This document shows, in pieces, positions 1 to 6,532 of a stretch of DNA of 10,565 nt. Source of the DNA: Myxococcales bacterium (GTDB taxonomy: Bacteria; Myxococcota_A; UBA9042; PHBI01; JAAZYN01); assembly GCA_014239625.1 (NCBI GenBank), contig JAAZYN010000074.1:1-10565 (forward strand), read 5' to 3'. The notes beneath the pieces were generated by a model. The model was not told the origin of the DNA. It was given only the letters and a program-made list of their open reading frames with translations, and did no database searches. Position 1 is the stretch's first letter. Each line of letters opens with the position of its first letter. Position numbers and translations under genes: made by a program.

Positions 1-503
1 AAGCTGAACTTCTCCTCGTAGCCCGCCGCCGCGAGAGCTGGGAGCATAATGGCGCCGATAGTGATGACCGTGACCGGCGACGAGCCGGAGATCGCCGCGA
101 AGAACATACAGGCCAGCACCGTGGTCAGGGCCAGACCGCCAGGCAACCAGCCCAGACACGCGTTGGCGAAGTCCACCAGGCGTGTGGCGATCTGGCCGCG
201 ACTCATGATGGCGCCAGCGATCATGAAAAACGGAATGGCGACGATGCCTTCCTGCTCCGCCAAGGTGGCCATCGGCTCGATGAAGCTGAAGTTATCGAGG
301 GTGCCTGACCAGGACTCCCCGAAGATGAGCGGGTGGGTCGGGTAGGAGAGGAAGCAGGCCAGCGCAAATCCGCCGATGATGACGAACAAGGGCGCGCCAA
401 GGAGCACCAGGACGACGACGACCTGGCCGATGAGGGAGCCGAAGATGAAGAGCCACCCCAACGCGAGTATGGCGAGCACCTTGAACAGGAGCTTCCACGG
501 CAT
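1..503 (-). CDS. dctM: TRAP transporter large permease subunit DctM (C-terminus beyond window)
   Basis: Large integral inner-membrane subunit of a TRAP transporter, the subunit that carries the translocation path and couples solute uptake to an ion gradient. I translated it by hand from the ATG at 503. It gives 167 codons and remains open at base 1, so more than half of the usual roughly 430-residue protein is missing. Hydrophobic segments lie at about residues 5-25, 29-52, 86-101 and 123-138. DctM-family motifs are clear: AIPFFMIAGAIMSRGQ (89-104), then FAAISGSSPVTVITIGAI (135-152) and LPALAAAGY (154-162). The first helix appears to be an extra N-terminal segment before the usual DctM start. 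The ATG overlaps the dctQ TGA (ATGA), so translation is probably coupled. The symbol is a family-level name and does not imply a C4-dicarboxylate substrate. Confidence 0.93.
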   Translation of the reverse strand, partial: MPWKLLFKVLAILALGWLFIFGSLIGQVVVVLVLLGAPLFVIIGGFALACFLSYPTHPLIFGESWSGTLDNFSFIEPMATLAEQEGIVAIPFFMIAGAIMSRGQIATRLVDFANACLGWLPGGLALTTVLACMFFAAISGSSPVTVITIGAIMLPALAAAGYEEKFS

Positions 504-1513
504 CAGTGGAGCCCCGGTCCCGACTCGGCGGGGACCTCGCCCCGGCCGTAGGCTCGAAACTCGGCGATGGCGGTCCCACCGAAACGCAGCGCCATGATCG
601 CCAACGAGATGGCGATCGGCATGGTGATCATCCAGTAGCCCAGATCCAGACCCTCGATGGTGTTCTCCAGACCGATGGTCTCGTTGTAGCGCCACGCCAG
701 GATCAGCAGAAACACCACGAACAGGAATGTCACCGTGTTTCCGATCGCGTTGTAGAGGTGGAGCTTGTCCGCGCCGACGAGCTTGCGGACCGCGTCGACC
801 TTGATGTGACGCCCCTCCTTGGTGGCCATCGAGGCCCCGAAGAAGCCGACGTACATGAGCAACACCAGCGACAGCTTATCGTTCCAGGTGTAGTCCTCGC
901 CGGCCATGGCGACGAAGAACCACACCAGCCAACCTCCCCCCACCAGCAGCCCCACGAGGGTGCCCCAATCACCGGTGTGGAAGGTGTGCCGCGCTGCGGG
1001 AATGAGCATGGCGGCCATGGCGACGGTGCACAGGTACTCGGGTGGGATCCAGTCGACCACCTTGAGGCACAGATAGACCGCCACCGTCGCCCACACCGCG
1101 TGGAGCCACCAACCTCGCCGGCGCGCCGCGTCGACCGTAGGTGTACGGCCATCTGACGTTCCGATCCGGTCCCGCGTTCGGAAGGCCAGCACGCAGAGCA
1201 GGTAGCAGAGCAGCGTCAGGATCAGGGGCGACCAAAAGCCGGTGACCGACTCCACCAGCGCAGGTGGGGCCTCAGCCTCCACGGGGTGACCTGCCAATTT
1301 CAGGAAAAACTTGTCGAAGGCGGTGGTCTTCGCCCGCATGTCCCGATCGATGATCTTGAGAACATACGTCAGCGCCATCACCAACAACGCGCCGGCGACC
1401 ACCCCACCTTCGAGACGATGGATGACGCGATCGACGCGCGCCCAGACGCCCCGCGGCTCGTCGCCCCGGGTTGGCGAGGCGCTCACCTCCTCGGTGTCTC
1501 CCTGATCGGCCAC
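503..1513 (-). CDS. dctQ: TRAP transporter small permease subunit DctQ, enlarged form
   Basis: Small membrane subunit of the TRAP transporter, which packs against DctM in the inner membrane. The protein has 336 residues, whereas DctQ proteins are usually about 160-220. The family signature GASMATKEGRHIKVDAV (226-242) lies in the C-terminal half, followed by hydrophobic segments at about 254-275 and 293-316. The first helix (about 37-55, after a polar N-terminus) is separated from that core by about 150 residues. That insert carries additional hydrophobic segments at about 93-111, 135-154, 160-174 and 183-204. The start is GTG at 1513, with a weak upstream ribosome site, 12 bp after the dctP stop. 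No better in-frame start precedes the first helix. The gene overlaps dctM by ATGA. DctQ identity is secure from the motif and context; the role of the insert is unknown. Confidence 0.88.
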   Translation of the reverse strand: MADQGDTEEVSASPTRGDEPRGVWARVDRVIHRLEGGVVAGALLVMALTYVLKIIDRDMRAKTTAFDKFFLKLAGHPVEAEAPPALVESVTGFWSPLILTLLCYLLCVLAFRTRDRIGTSDGRTPTVDAARRRGWWLHAVWATVAVYLCLKVVDWIPPEYLCTVAMAAMLIPAARHTFHTGDWGTLVGLLVGGGWLVWFFVAMAGEDYTWNDKLSLVLLMYVGFFGASMATKEGRHIKVDAVRKLVGADKLHLYNAIGNTVTFLFVVFLLILAWRYNETIGLENTIEGLDLGYWMITMPIAISLAIMALRFGGTAIAEFRAYGRGEVPAESGPGLH

Positions 1514-1525
1514 CGTCAGCTGCGA

Positions 1526-2539
1526 TCAGTTCTTCAGGATGGTGAGCAGCTCACGCCCCTTGGCGCTCTTCTTCAGCTTGCCCAGCACGCCGCTGGTCGC
1601 GCTCTTGAGCCGCGCGAGGTCGCCTGCACCGAGGGACTTGATCACGATGCCGGCCTTCTTGAACTGGGTGGGGATGATGGTGTTGTTCATCACCCGTACG
1701 GCCTTACGCCCTTCGGCCTCCCAAGCCTGCGGGACGTCCGTGATGATCTTCAGCAGGTCGGGATATTGCGCGGCCTTCGCTCCGAGCCCCTTGTCGCACC
1801 ACGCGACGATGGCCGGCTGATAGATGTGCTTGGACAGGGTCACGTATTTGATCTCTTTGTGGAGCCCGGTCGCATACGTGTAGATGAAGGAGTTGTCGAA
1901 GCCGGTGACGACCCCGTTGTCGAGGCTCTGCTTGAGCTCTCCGATCGCGATGGTCGACGCCGCGGCGCCAAGGGCCGAGTACATCTTCTTGTGCGGCTCC
2001 GACGGCTGCGACCGCATCTTGGTGCCACGCATGGCCGACTTGCTGTCCAAGAACTTCTCTTTGTGCATGAAGTGCCTGAAGCCGTTCTCACCCCAGAGCA
2101 CGAACCGTATCCCCTTGGCTCCCAGCAGCTCCTTGACCAGAGGCGTCGCTTTCGCGAGCTTGCGATACGCCTGCTGCTCGGAGTCGAACATGTACGGGGC
2201 CTCGATCAGGTTCAGCTCCGGGACGGCGTTGCCCACAGCGCCGACGCTGACGGCGATGCCATCCACGCTGCCCTTTTGACAACGCCGGACGAGCTTGTTC
2301 TCCGAGCCCAGCTTGCCGAGCCAATAGAGCTTCACCTTGATGCGTCCGTTGCTCTGCTCCTTGAAGCGCTTGCGCATGCGTCGCAGCAACTTGCCCCAGG
2401 GGGTCCCCTTCGGGGCCTGAGTCCCGACCCGGAGGACGATCTGGGGCTCCTCACCCTCGGCGGCCCTTACGTCGGGGCTCAGCCCCGCGGAAGCGAACAC
2501 CATCATGGCGGATAGACCGTAGGCCAACATGCTCTTCAT
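1526..2539 (-). CDS. dctP: TRAP transporter periplasmic substrate-binding protein DctP
   Basis: Periplasmic solute receptor of the TRAP transporter, 337 residues, the normal family length. A Sec signal peptide (hydrophobic core about 5-20) probably ends near VRA|AEGE (26/27). There is no lipobox, so the protein should be soluble in the periplasm. Family features are IVLRVGTQAPKGTPWG (34-49), a GKLGSE turn (75-80), and RGTKMRSQ (171-178), where Arg176 aligns with the arginine that binds a ligand carboxylate in most TRAP receptors. ALGAAAS (189-195) and ELKQSLDNGVVTGFDN (201-216) correspond to the usual ALGA-P and E-ALQ-G-VDG elements. The ATG at 2539 has a GAGGT ribosome site about 6 bp upstream. 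A hand count gives 55 Lys+Arg against 27 Asp+Glu, very basic for this family. The ligand is not predictable. Confidence 0.93.
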   Translation of the reverse strand: MKSMLAYGLSAMMVFASAGLSPDVRAAEGEEPQIVLRVGTQAPKGTPWGKLLRRMRKRFKEQSNGRIKVKLYWLGKLGSENKLVRRCQKGSVDGIAVSVGAVGNAVPELNLIEAPYMFDSEQQAYRKLAKATPLVKELLGAKGIRFVLWGENGFRHFMHKEKFLDSKSAMRGTKMRSQPSEPHKKMYSALGAAASTIAIGELKQSLDNGVVTGFDNSFIYTYATGLHKEIKYVTLSKHIYQPAIVAWCDKGLGAKAAQYPDLLKIITDVPQAWEAEGRKAVRVMNNTIIPTQFKKAGIVIKSLGAGDLARLKSATSGVLGKLKKSAKGRELLTILKN

Positions 2540-2801
2540 CGCGTAACCTCAACTGCAATCGATGCATCAACAAAAGACGCGGCCACTGTAGCCGAAACTT
2601 CCGCGACCTCGAACCCGAAACTCGAGTGGGCCCGGGTTGTCTGGCGGGCCCTCTGATTCGCCCCCCGCTGGGGGAGCCAGCGCCGCCCCGCGGGCGCCCG
2701 TCGCGCGGCGTCGCTCCTGGGCGGCCCACAGAGACGCCCGGCGCTGAGGCGCGAGCGGCGGGCTGTAGAGAGGTCGACCACTGGGCGCCACGCTCGAAGG
2801 G
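2540..2801. other. Intergenic region between tatT and dctP
   Basis: This 262-bp stretch separates two genes that act in the same transporter. I find no convincing reading frame: the frames open here are GC-rich shadows with low-complexity Arg/Ser/Gly translations and no ribosome site. It contains strong inverted repeats (2628-2651 and the smaller 2662-2674). The last 60 bp before dctP are less GC-rich and end in the dctP ribosome site. It may hold a processing or attenuation element or a separate dctP promoter; I could not pick out a good -35/-10 pair. Confidence 0.5.
2628..2651. repeat. Perfect 7-bp inverted repeat (possible stem-loop) between tatT and dctP
   Basis: GGGCCCG at 2628-2634 and CGGGCCC at 2645-2651 are exact reverse complements with a 10-base loop. 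All stem pairs are G-C. On the minus-strand transcript no U-run follows, so it is not a classic intrinsic terminator. It could be an mRNA processing or stabilising hairpin that sets different expression of tatT and dctP. A second short stem, CCCCC (2662-2666) with GGGGG (2670-2674), lies beside it. Confidence 0.5.
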
Positions 2802-3701
2802 CTAGTCTTCGGGAAAGTAGACGTCGATCTCTGCGAGCAGCTCTTTGGCCTTCTTCTGCTCGATTCGAGCCTCCGGGGCCAACGCCGGGTCGGCGCTGGG
2901 ATCAGCCGCGAGGACCTCGTCCAGGAGCCGCTTGAACAGCGCCTTGTCCTTGGCCTTGATGCCGTAAAGGTCAGCGAACAACACCTTGGTGCCGAGGTAG
3001 TTCGGGGCCTTCGCCAGTGACTTCTCGAACTGGGAGCGGGCCTTCGGGAGGTCGCCATTCGGGAACGGAATCTTCGTGTAGTAGCTGCCGAGGTACCGAT
3101 ACACGGCGCCATGGTTGTAGTCGGCGAAGAGCTTCTCGATCAGGTCCATCATCGCCTTGATGCGGTCCTTCTCATTGAGCACGACGACCAGGGACTTCTC
3201 CAGTCCGTACTTGCCCAGGTTGGTGGCGAACCAATACATGGCCGGAACAGCGCCCTTGTCGAGGGTCTGCAGGACGACTCTGGTGGGGCGGCGCGCACAG
3301 TATTTGGAGCGATAGGCGGGGTACTTCTGGCCGAGAGCCAGCTCCGCGTGCATCGCGCCCTTCTCGAAGTGGTCGGCCATCTTCTCTGACTTCTCGTCGT
3401 CGAAGCGCAGGTGGCCGTCAGCCAACATGTAGTGCATGCGAGACAGGGTGACGCGCAGATCAGGCTGATTGGGCTTCAACTTGAGGGCGGCCTCCATGGC
3501 CGCGATGCCCTTGCGCAGGGCTGCTTCGTCCCCACGATTCTTCCAGCCCTCCTGACCCTGAGCGACCAGCGTGGCCACCTCCCCAGAGACCGTCGCGTCG
3601 GGCTTGAGCTCCGCGCAAATCCCCGACTGCCGTGCCCCCGCACAGCCGACGACCGTCGCCGCCGCGACACCAACCGCAACAATAATCGCCAAACCGCGCA
3701 T
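2802..3701 (-). CDS. tatT: TRAP transporter T-component lipoprotein TatT (TPAT system)
   Basis: TatT-family periplasmic lipoprotein, 299 residues. In Treponema pallidum the equivalent protein (Tp0956) is a trimeric TPR-like helical lipoprotein that binds the TRAP receptor Tp0957; this is literature knowledge, not visible here. The signal peptide ends in a lipobox, TVVGC, with lipidated Cys20. The rest is helical and TPR-like. The segment KGIAAMEAALKLKPNQPDLR (64-83) reads as a TPR-type repeat. AMYWFATNLGKYG (154-166) and YRYLGSYY (201-208) are followed by a second repeat, DLPKARSQFEKSLAKAPNYL (217-236), matching the TatT family pattern. The ATG at 3701 has a strong AGGAGGAG ribosome site (3713 to 3706), and a candidate promoter lies just upstream. 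The gene is first in the transporter run, 262 bp before dctP. It probably helps the receptor capture or hand over ligand. Confidence 0.9.
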   Translation of the reverse strand: MRGLAIIVAVGVAAATVVGCAGARQSGICAELKPDATVSGEVATLVAQGQEGWKNRGDEAALRKGIAAMEAALKLKPNQPDLRVTLSRMHYMLADGHLRFDDEKSEKMADHFEKGAMHAELALGQKYPAYRSKYCARRPTRVVLQTLDKGAVPAMYWFATNLGKYGLEKSLVVVLNEKDRIKAMMDLIEKLFADYNHGAVYRYLGSYYTKIPFPNGDLPKARSQFEKSLAKAPNYLGTKVLFADLYGIKAKDKALFKRLLDEVLAADPSADPALAPEARIEQKKAKELLAEIDVYFPED

Positions 3702-3734
3702 CGGGCTCCTCCTGCTTGTGCTCCGTGAGCAGCC

Positions 3735-3762
3735 GCTATCACGCTGACGGCGGCCCTGTAAA
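3735..3762 (-). promoter_or_regulatory. Candidate sigma70-like promoter for tatT
   Basis: On the minus strand TTTACA (3762 to 3757, 5 of 6 to TTGACA) is followed after 16 bases by GATAGC (3740 to 3735, 3 of 6 to TATAAT). Transcription would begin near 3728 and give a leader of about 27 bases that contains the strong tatT ribosome site. The position fits, since it lies in the short gap after the upstream gene's stop. The -10 match is weak, so this is a suggestion only. Confidence 0.3.
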
Positions 3763-3773
3763 GCCGATACCCG

Positions 3774-4643
3774 CTACTTGAAGCGGATTGGAATGGTCAC
3801 CCGCCGCTCGCTGCCCGAGAACTTGGGCACGCTCTGTTTGCGCAGCACACCGCGAACACACGACACGAAGGCCCGGTTTTTGAGCGCCTTCTTGCTGATG
3901 GTGATGCCACCGAGTCGACCGGAACGAACCAGGAACGACACCCGCGCCTTGCTGAACGCTTTCCCCTTGGAGCGCGTGCGCATGGCGCAAGACACCAGCT
4001 TAGGCGAGACCCGCCTGGTGATGGCGTTGATCTTCGACTGGCTCAAGCCGGGCCCCGCGCCCCCCTTGTCGTCAGGGTCGAAGTCGAACGAGGTCGACGG
4101 CCCACGACCGCTCCCTTCGACCCCGACCCCTCCTGTATTGTAGGTCTCGCGCTCGGCCAGGCGCTTGACCTTCACCGGCTCCACGGCCGCCACCTCGGTC
4201 TCCGTTTGCACCGGCGCAGAGGCCTCTGGGAGGAGCGCGATCTGCTCGACAGAGATCGCCTTCATGATCCCCGTCGGTTCGGCGTGAAGGATGCGATATA
4301 CGACCCAACTCCCCAGCCCCGCCACCAGCAGCACTCCGACGACCACCAGCTTCCAGGTCCCCGACTTGACCTTGTCCATCGCGGCCATCTTGCGCTCTTG
4401 CGCTTCGACGGACGCCTCCAGCTCCTCACGCGCCCACCGCTCGTGCAGCCCGGAGTACCAGTCACGAAAGGCGGAGTGCTCGCCAACGGTGGACCACTCA
4501 CCTGACGCGACCTTCATGATCTCGCTGCTGAGATCGATCTCACGCCGCGCGATACACTCCTTGAGCTCGTCGTCGTCGTAGGGTCCGTAGTCGACCCCGT
4601 CGCGTCGCGCCAACCATCGATTCTTTTTTCGCCTACGGCCCAC
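3774..4643 (-). CDS. GYF-like / single-TM / AgmX-PglI-like C-terminal domain protein
   Basis: A bitopic membrane protein of 289 residues. Residues 8-51 (WLARRDGVDYGPYDDDELKE near the start, Trp50 near the end) match the bacterial GYF_2-type domain, a predicted peptide-binding module that should face the cytoplasm. A basic and acidic linker (70-97) leads to one transmembrane helix at about 98-117. After a Glu/Val- and Gly-rich linker (140-198) comes a TonB-like C-terminal domain (199-289). It carries two cysteines, in VSCAM (Cys219) and VSCVR (Cys262), and ends in a VTIPIRF strand. This layout matches the AgmX/PglI C-terminal domain annotated in myxobacterial gliding-related proteins and abundant in Myxococcota and Bradymonadales. 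The start is GTG at 4643, overlapping the upstream lipoprotein gene by 11 bp; a GGAG lies 13 bp upstream. It is unlikely to be a motility gene merely because of the domain name; a periplasm-spanning linker role is inferred. Confidence 0.8.
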   Translation of the reverse strand: MGRRRKKNRWLARRDGVDYGPYDDDELKECIARREIDLSSEIMKVASGEWSTVGEHSAFRDWYSGLHERWAREELEASVEAQERKMAAMDKVKSGTWKLVVVGVLLVAGLGSWVVYRILHAEPTGIMKAISVEQIALLPEASAPVQTETEVAAVEPVKVKRLAERETYNTGGVGVEGSGRGPSTSFDFDPDDKGGAGPGLSQSKINAITRRVSPKLVSCAMRTRSKGKAFSKARVSFLVRSGRLGGITISKKALKNRAFVSCVRGVLRKQSVPKFSGSERRVTIPIRFK

Positions 4644-5115
4644 GATTACCCGCTAGCTCCGGAAGGTGAATGCGCCACTGCCCATCCTCGCGGCGGAGAG
4701 TGACGGTGACGGGTTCCGGTTCAGGACGCCTCTGTTTGGCCTCGGCGCCGTCGTCCGGAACGTACCAGGCGAAGCTTACCGTAACGGTGGCCGTATCGCT
4801 CGTCTTGTCGATGACTTCTTTGCGCGACACGCGGTCGCCCCGAACCAACCGTCGGTAGACGAACACGTCCCACGGCTTCACGTCGACGGAACTCGACGCG
4901 CTGAGCGTTTGGGCGCGAGCGTCCAGCGCGGCGCGCGTCTCTCCGCTCAACAAGTCTTCGTACACGTGGCGCAGGTGAGCTGTCTTCTGAGCGCGCAACG
5001 ACGCGTAAAAGTCCTCCACCTGGAACTCCGGGCTGGGCTCCCGACCACAACCCGCGATGAGCAAGGTGAGCAGCGCTCCAGAGAGGAGCCGACGGATCTT
5101 GAAACGCGACGACAT
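4633..5115 (-). CDS. Small lipoprotein, NTF2-like fold possible
   Basis: A 160-residue protein with a textbook lipoprotein signal: basic n-region (RFKIRR), hydrophobic core, and lipobox LIAGC with Cys23 lipidated. The mature part begins with a helix (FQVEDFYASLRAQKTAHL, 31-48), then a predicted beta-rich section including VTVSFAWYVP (111-120). It closes with VTVTLRREDGQWRIHLPEL (136-154). An N-terminal helix, long curved sheet and terminal D-G-x-W strand are typical of NTF2-like/SnoaL-type lipoproteins, but I recognise no named family. Its 3' end overlaps the GYF/AgmX-like gene by 11 bp, so the two are probably co-transcribed and may act together. There is no clear ribosome site before the ATG at 5115; see the candidate promoter just upstream. 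Confidence 0.8.
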   Translation of the reverse strand: MSSRFKIRRLLSGALLTLLIAGCGREPSPEFQVEDFYASLRAQKTAHLRHVYEDLLSGETRAALDARAQTLSASSSVDVKPWDVFVYRRLVRGDRVSRKEVIDKTSDTATVTVSFAWYVPDDGAEAKQRRPEPEPVTVTLRREDGQWRIHLPELAGNRGP

Positions 5116-5124
5116 CGTGGCGTC

Positions 5125-5153
5125 GAGTTAGGCAGACCCTCCCCCCGTGTCAA
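5125..5153 (-). promoter_or_regulatory. Candidate promoter for the 4633-5115 lipoprotein gene
   Basis: An exact TTGACA (5153 to 5148 on the minus strand) is followed after 17 bases by TAACTC (5130 to 5125), a poor -10. It lies in the 90-bp gap between two divergent genes. If real, transcription would begin within a few bases of the ATG at 5115, giving a leaderless or nearly leaderless mRNA. That would fit the lack of a visible ribosome site. Confidence 0.3.
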
Positions 5154-5205
5154 CCTTCCGCCGGTCGAACTTGCACAGCTCCGGCGCAAATTGCAGGATG
5201 CAGCG

Positions 5206-6324
5206 ATGATTCGGGTCCGACACATCGCGACACTGGGCGTAAGCCTACTGACCCTCGCCTGCTCGCCGGATCCAGAGCAGCTGGAGGTCGCCGCCGCGCT
5301 CGATCGGACGATCACCTCCCTGGAGGCGGGCGACATGGCGGCCCTTTGGGACATCACCGCGCCGACGGCACAGAGAGAGGTTCTGAAGCTCCAAAAAGAG
5401 GTCCACACCGCTCTGGCCGTCATCGACCAGGTGTATCCACCAGAATCCAGGGAGGACGCACGAAAGGCCGTCGGGCAGCGGCTGATGGGCGACATCGAGC
5501 TCGGGGACCCTGAGGCCGGGCCCAAGATTTTGAGACGTATCCTGGATCCCAAAGCGGTCCGCCTTGACGAGAAGGCGCGCGACGGCCTGCGCAGTCGAAA
5601 TGCCACCATCGACGGCGAAAAGGCGCAGATCCACACGAGCGCCGGCGAGAAGTTTACCTTCGAGAAGACCGACGCCGGCTGGCGGTCCGGCCTCGTTATG
5701 GACCTCATCGAGCAGAGTCGTCGTTTTGACACCCTGCGTGAGAACGCCGAGCAGGTGCTCGCAGCCCAACAAGCGCAGCGCGAGGCCTGGGTCGCATCTC
5801 GGAACCCCAAGACGCCCCATGGGGCCTACAACCTTCTGCGAAAGACCCTGAGCGACAAGCCGCCCAAGGCCAAAGTGATCTATTCGCTCCTCGACAAAGC
5901 GACGCGAGCGGTGGCGCTGGAGACCCTCCAGGCCGCTCGCAAGCTGCAGCGCATGCTGCAGCGCCGTCACAAAAAGGCGCGACGCAGGGCGCTCTATAAG
6001 AAGTACGGCTTGTCCAAGTACGTCAAGCTCGACACGGACCGGAAAGTGTTCGCGCTGTGGGTCAGCGACTCGAAGTTCGTCGGGCCGGTCGGGCAGCTTG
6101 GGGCGAAGCCCGCCAGCGTGGAAGGCGCAGAGGCCTCGGGGTTGGTCACGATCGTCACCGACAAGAACACCCGACACAGGATGCGGCGCGGTGACGATGG
6201 GATCTGGCGCACAGCGGACTATGCTCCGGTGCTCCGCGAGAAGCTCCTCAGCCCACTGCAAGAGAGCATCAAGAGGCTCACCGCGCCCAAGTCGAAGCCC
6301 AACGGCAGCAAAAAGGGCGGCTGA
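5206..6324 (+). CDS. Two-domain orphan lipoprotein
   Basis: A 372-residue lipoprotein. The signal peptide has basic residues at its start and ends in the lipobox LTLAC, with Cys19 lipidated. The ATG at 5206 is chosen because an AGGA ribosome site lies 7 bp upstream and the signal peptide begins there; the open frame extends further upstream but over the opposite-strand gene. The mature protein looks like two similar halves. The first (about 25-168) opens with a helix (VAAALDRTITSLEAGDMAAL) and closes with KFTFEKTDAGWRSG. The second (about 203-340) opens with HGAYNLLRKTLSDKP and closes with RHRMRRGDDGIWRTADY. This suggests duplicated NTF2-like domains. A strongly basic helix (about 247-268) sits in the second half, and the tail is Lys/Gly-rich. 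I do not recognise the family. It is divergent from the 4633-5115 lipoprotein and may share its promoter region. Confidence 0.8.
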   Translation: MIRVRHIATLGVSLLTLACSPDPEQLEVAAALDRTITSLEAGDMAALWDITAPTAQREVLKLQKEVHTALAVIDQVYPPESREDARKAVGQRLMGDIELGDPEAGPKILRRILDPKAVRLDEKARDGLRSRNATIDGEKAQIHTSAGEKFTFEKTDAGWRSGLVMDLIEQSRRFDTLRENAEQVLAAQQAQREAWVASRNPKTPHGAYNLLRKTLSDKPPKAKVIYSLLDKATRAVALETLQAARKLQRMLQRRHKKARRRALYKKYGLSKYVKLDTDRKVFALWVSDSKFVGPVGQLGAKPASVEGAEASGLVTIVTDKNTRHRMRRGDDGIWRTADYAPVLREKLLSPLQESIKRLTAPKSKPNGSKKGG

Positions 6325-6532
6325 GGGCGGGAGCGCCACGCCCTCCGGCGCTCACGGAGGGCCGCGAAGCCCCGCGGCATCCCGGCCGGCCCGCACCTCC
6401 AGGGGGCCCCGAGGGAGACCAAGGCAGCCTGATGCTGGCGAGCGTGAATGGGGCCGGAGGTTGGCGACGGCGTATGACATGACCGTCGAGCGGCTCCGCC
6501 GATCACAGCCGAAGAGCCATGAGACGTCGGGG
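6325..6532. other. Convergent intergenic region with hairpins
   Basis: A 208-bp gap between the end of the plus-strand lipoprotein gene and the end of the minus-strand lysC run. I see no gene in it. It holds several GC-rich inverted repeats: 6341-6378 (listed separately) and CGACGG (6465-6470) with CCGTCG (6483-6488). The location suggests transcription termination for both sides. Confidence 0.5.
6341..6378. terminator. Back-to-back GC hairpins, possible bidirectional terminator
   Basis: CCCTCCG (6341-6347) pairs with CGGAGGG (6355-6361) around a 7-base loop. GCCGCG (6361-6366) pairs with CGCGGC (6373-6378) around a 6-base loop. The hairpins begin 16 bases after the stop of the 5206-6324 gene, at a tail-to-tail junction. 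Neither strand shows the T-run of a standard intrinsic terminator, so this may be a Rho-dependent or mRNA-protecting structure. Confidence 0.4.

Noticed and set aside
1286..2515. Long open plus-strand frame (409 codons) opposite dctP and dctQ.
   Set aside because: It is antisense to two genes with firm family motifs. Its translation is Arg/Leu/Asp/His-rich with no domain, and it spans two genes, as expected from a high-GC codon shadow.
4666..5205. Upstream extension of the plus-strand lipoprotein frame to an ATG at 4666.
   Set aside because: It runs antisense to the 4633-5115 lipoprotein. The signal peptide and ribosome site mark the true start at 5206.
5198..5209. Three-codon frame (ATG CAG CGA TGA) whose stop overlaps the start at 5206.
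   Set aside because: The only ribosome site abuts its ATG, so it could not be initiated efficiently; it is probably chance.
5245..6339. Minus-strand frame (364 codons) opposite the 5206-6324 lipoprotein.
   Set aside because: No ribosome site or motif, and it ends inside the signal peptide of the opposite gene. The plus strand has the lipobox and a coherent domain pattern.
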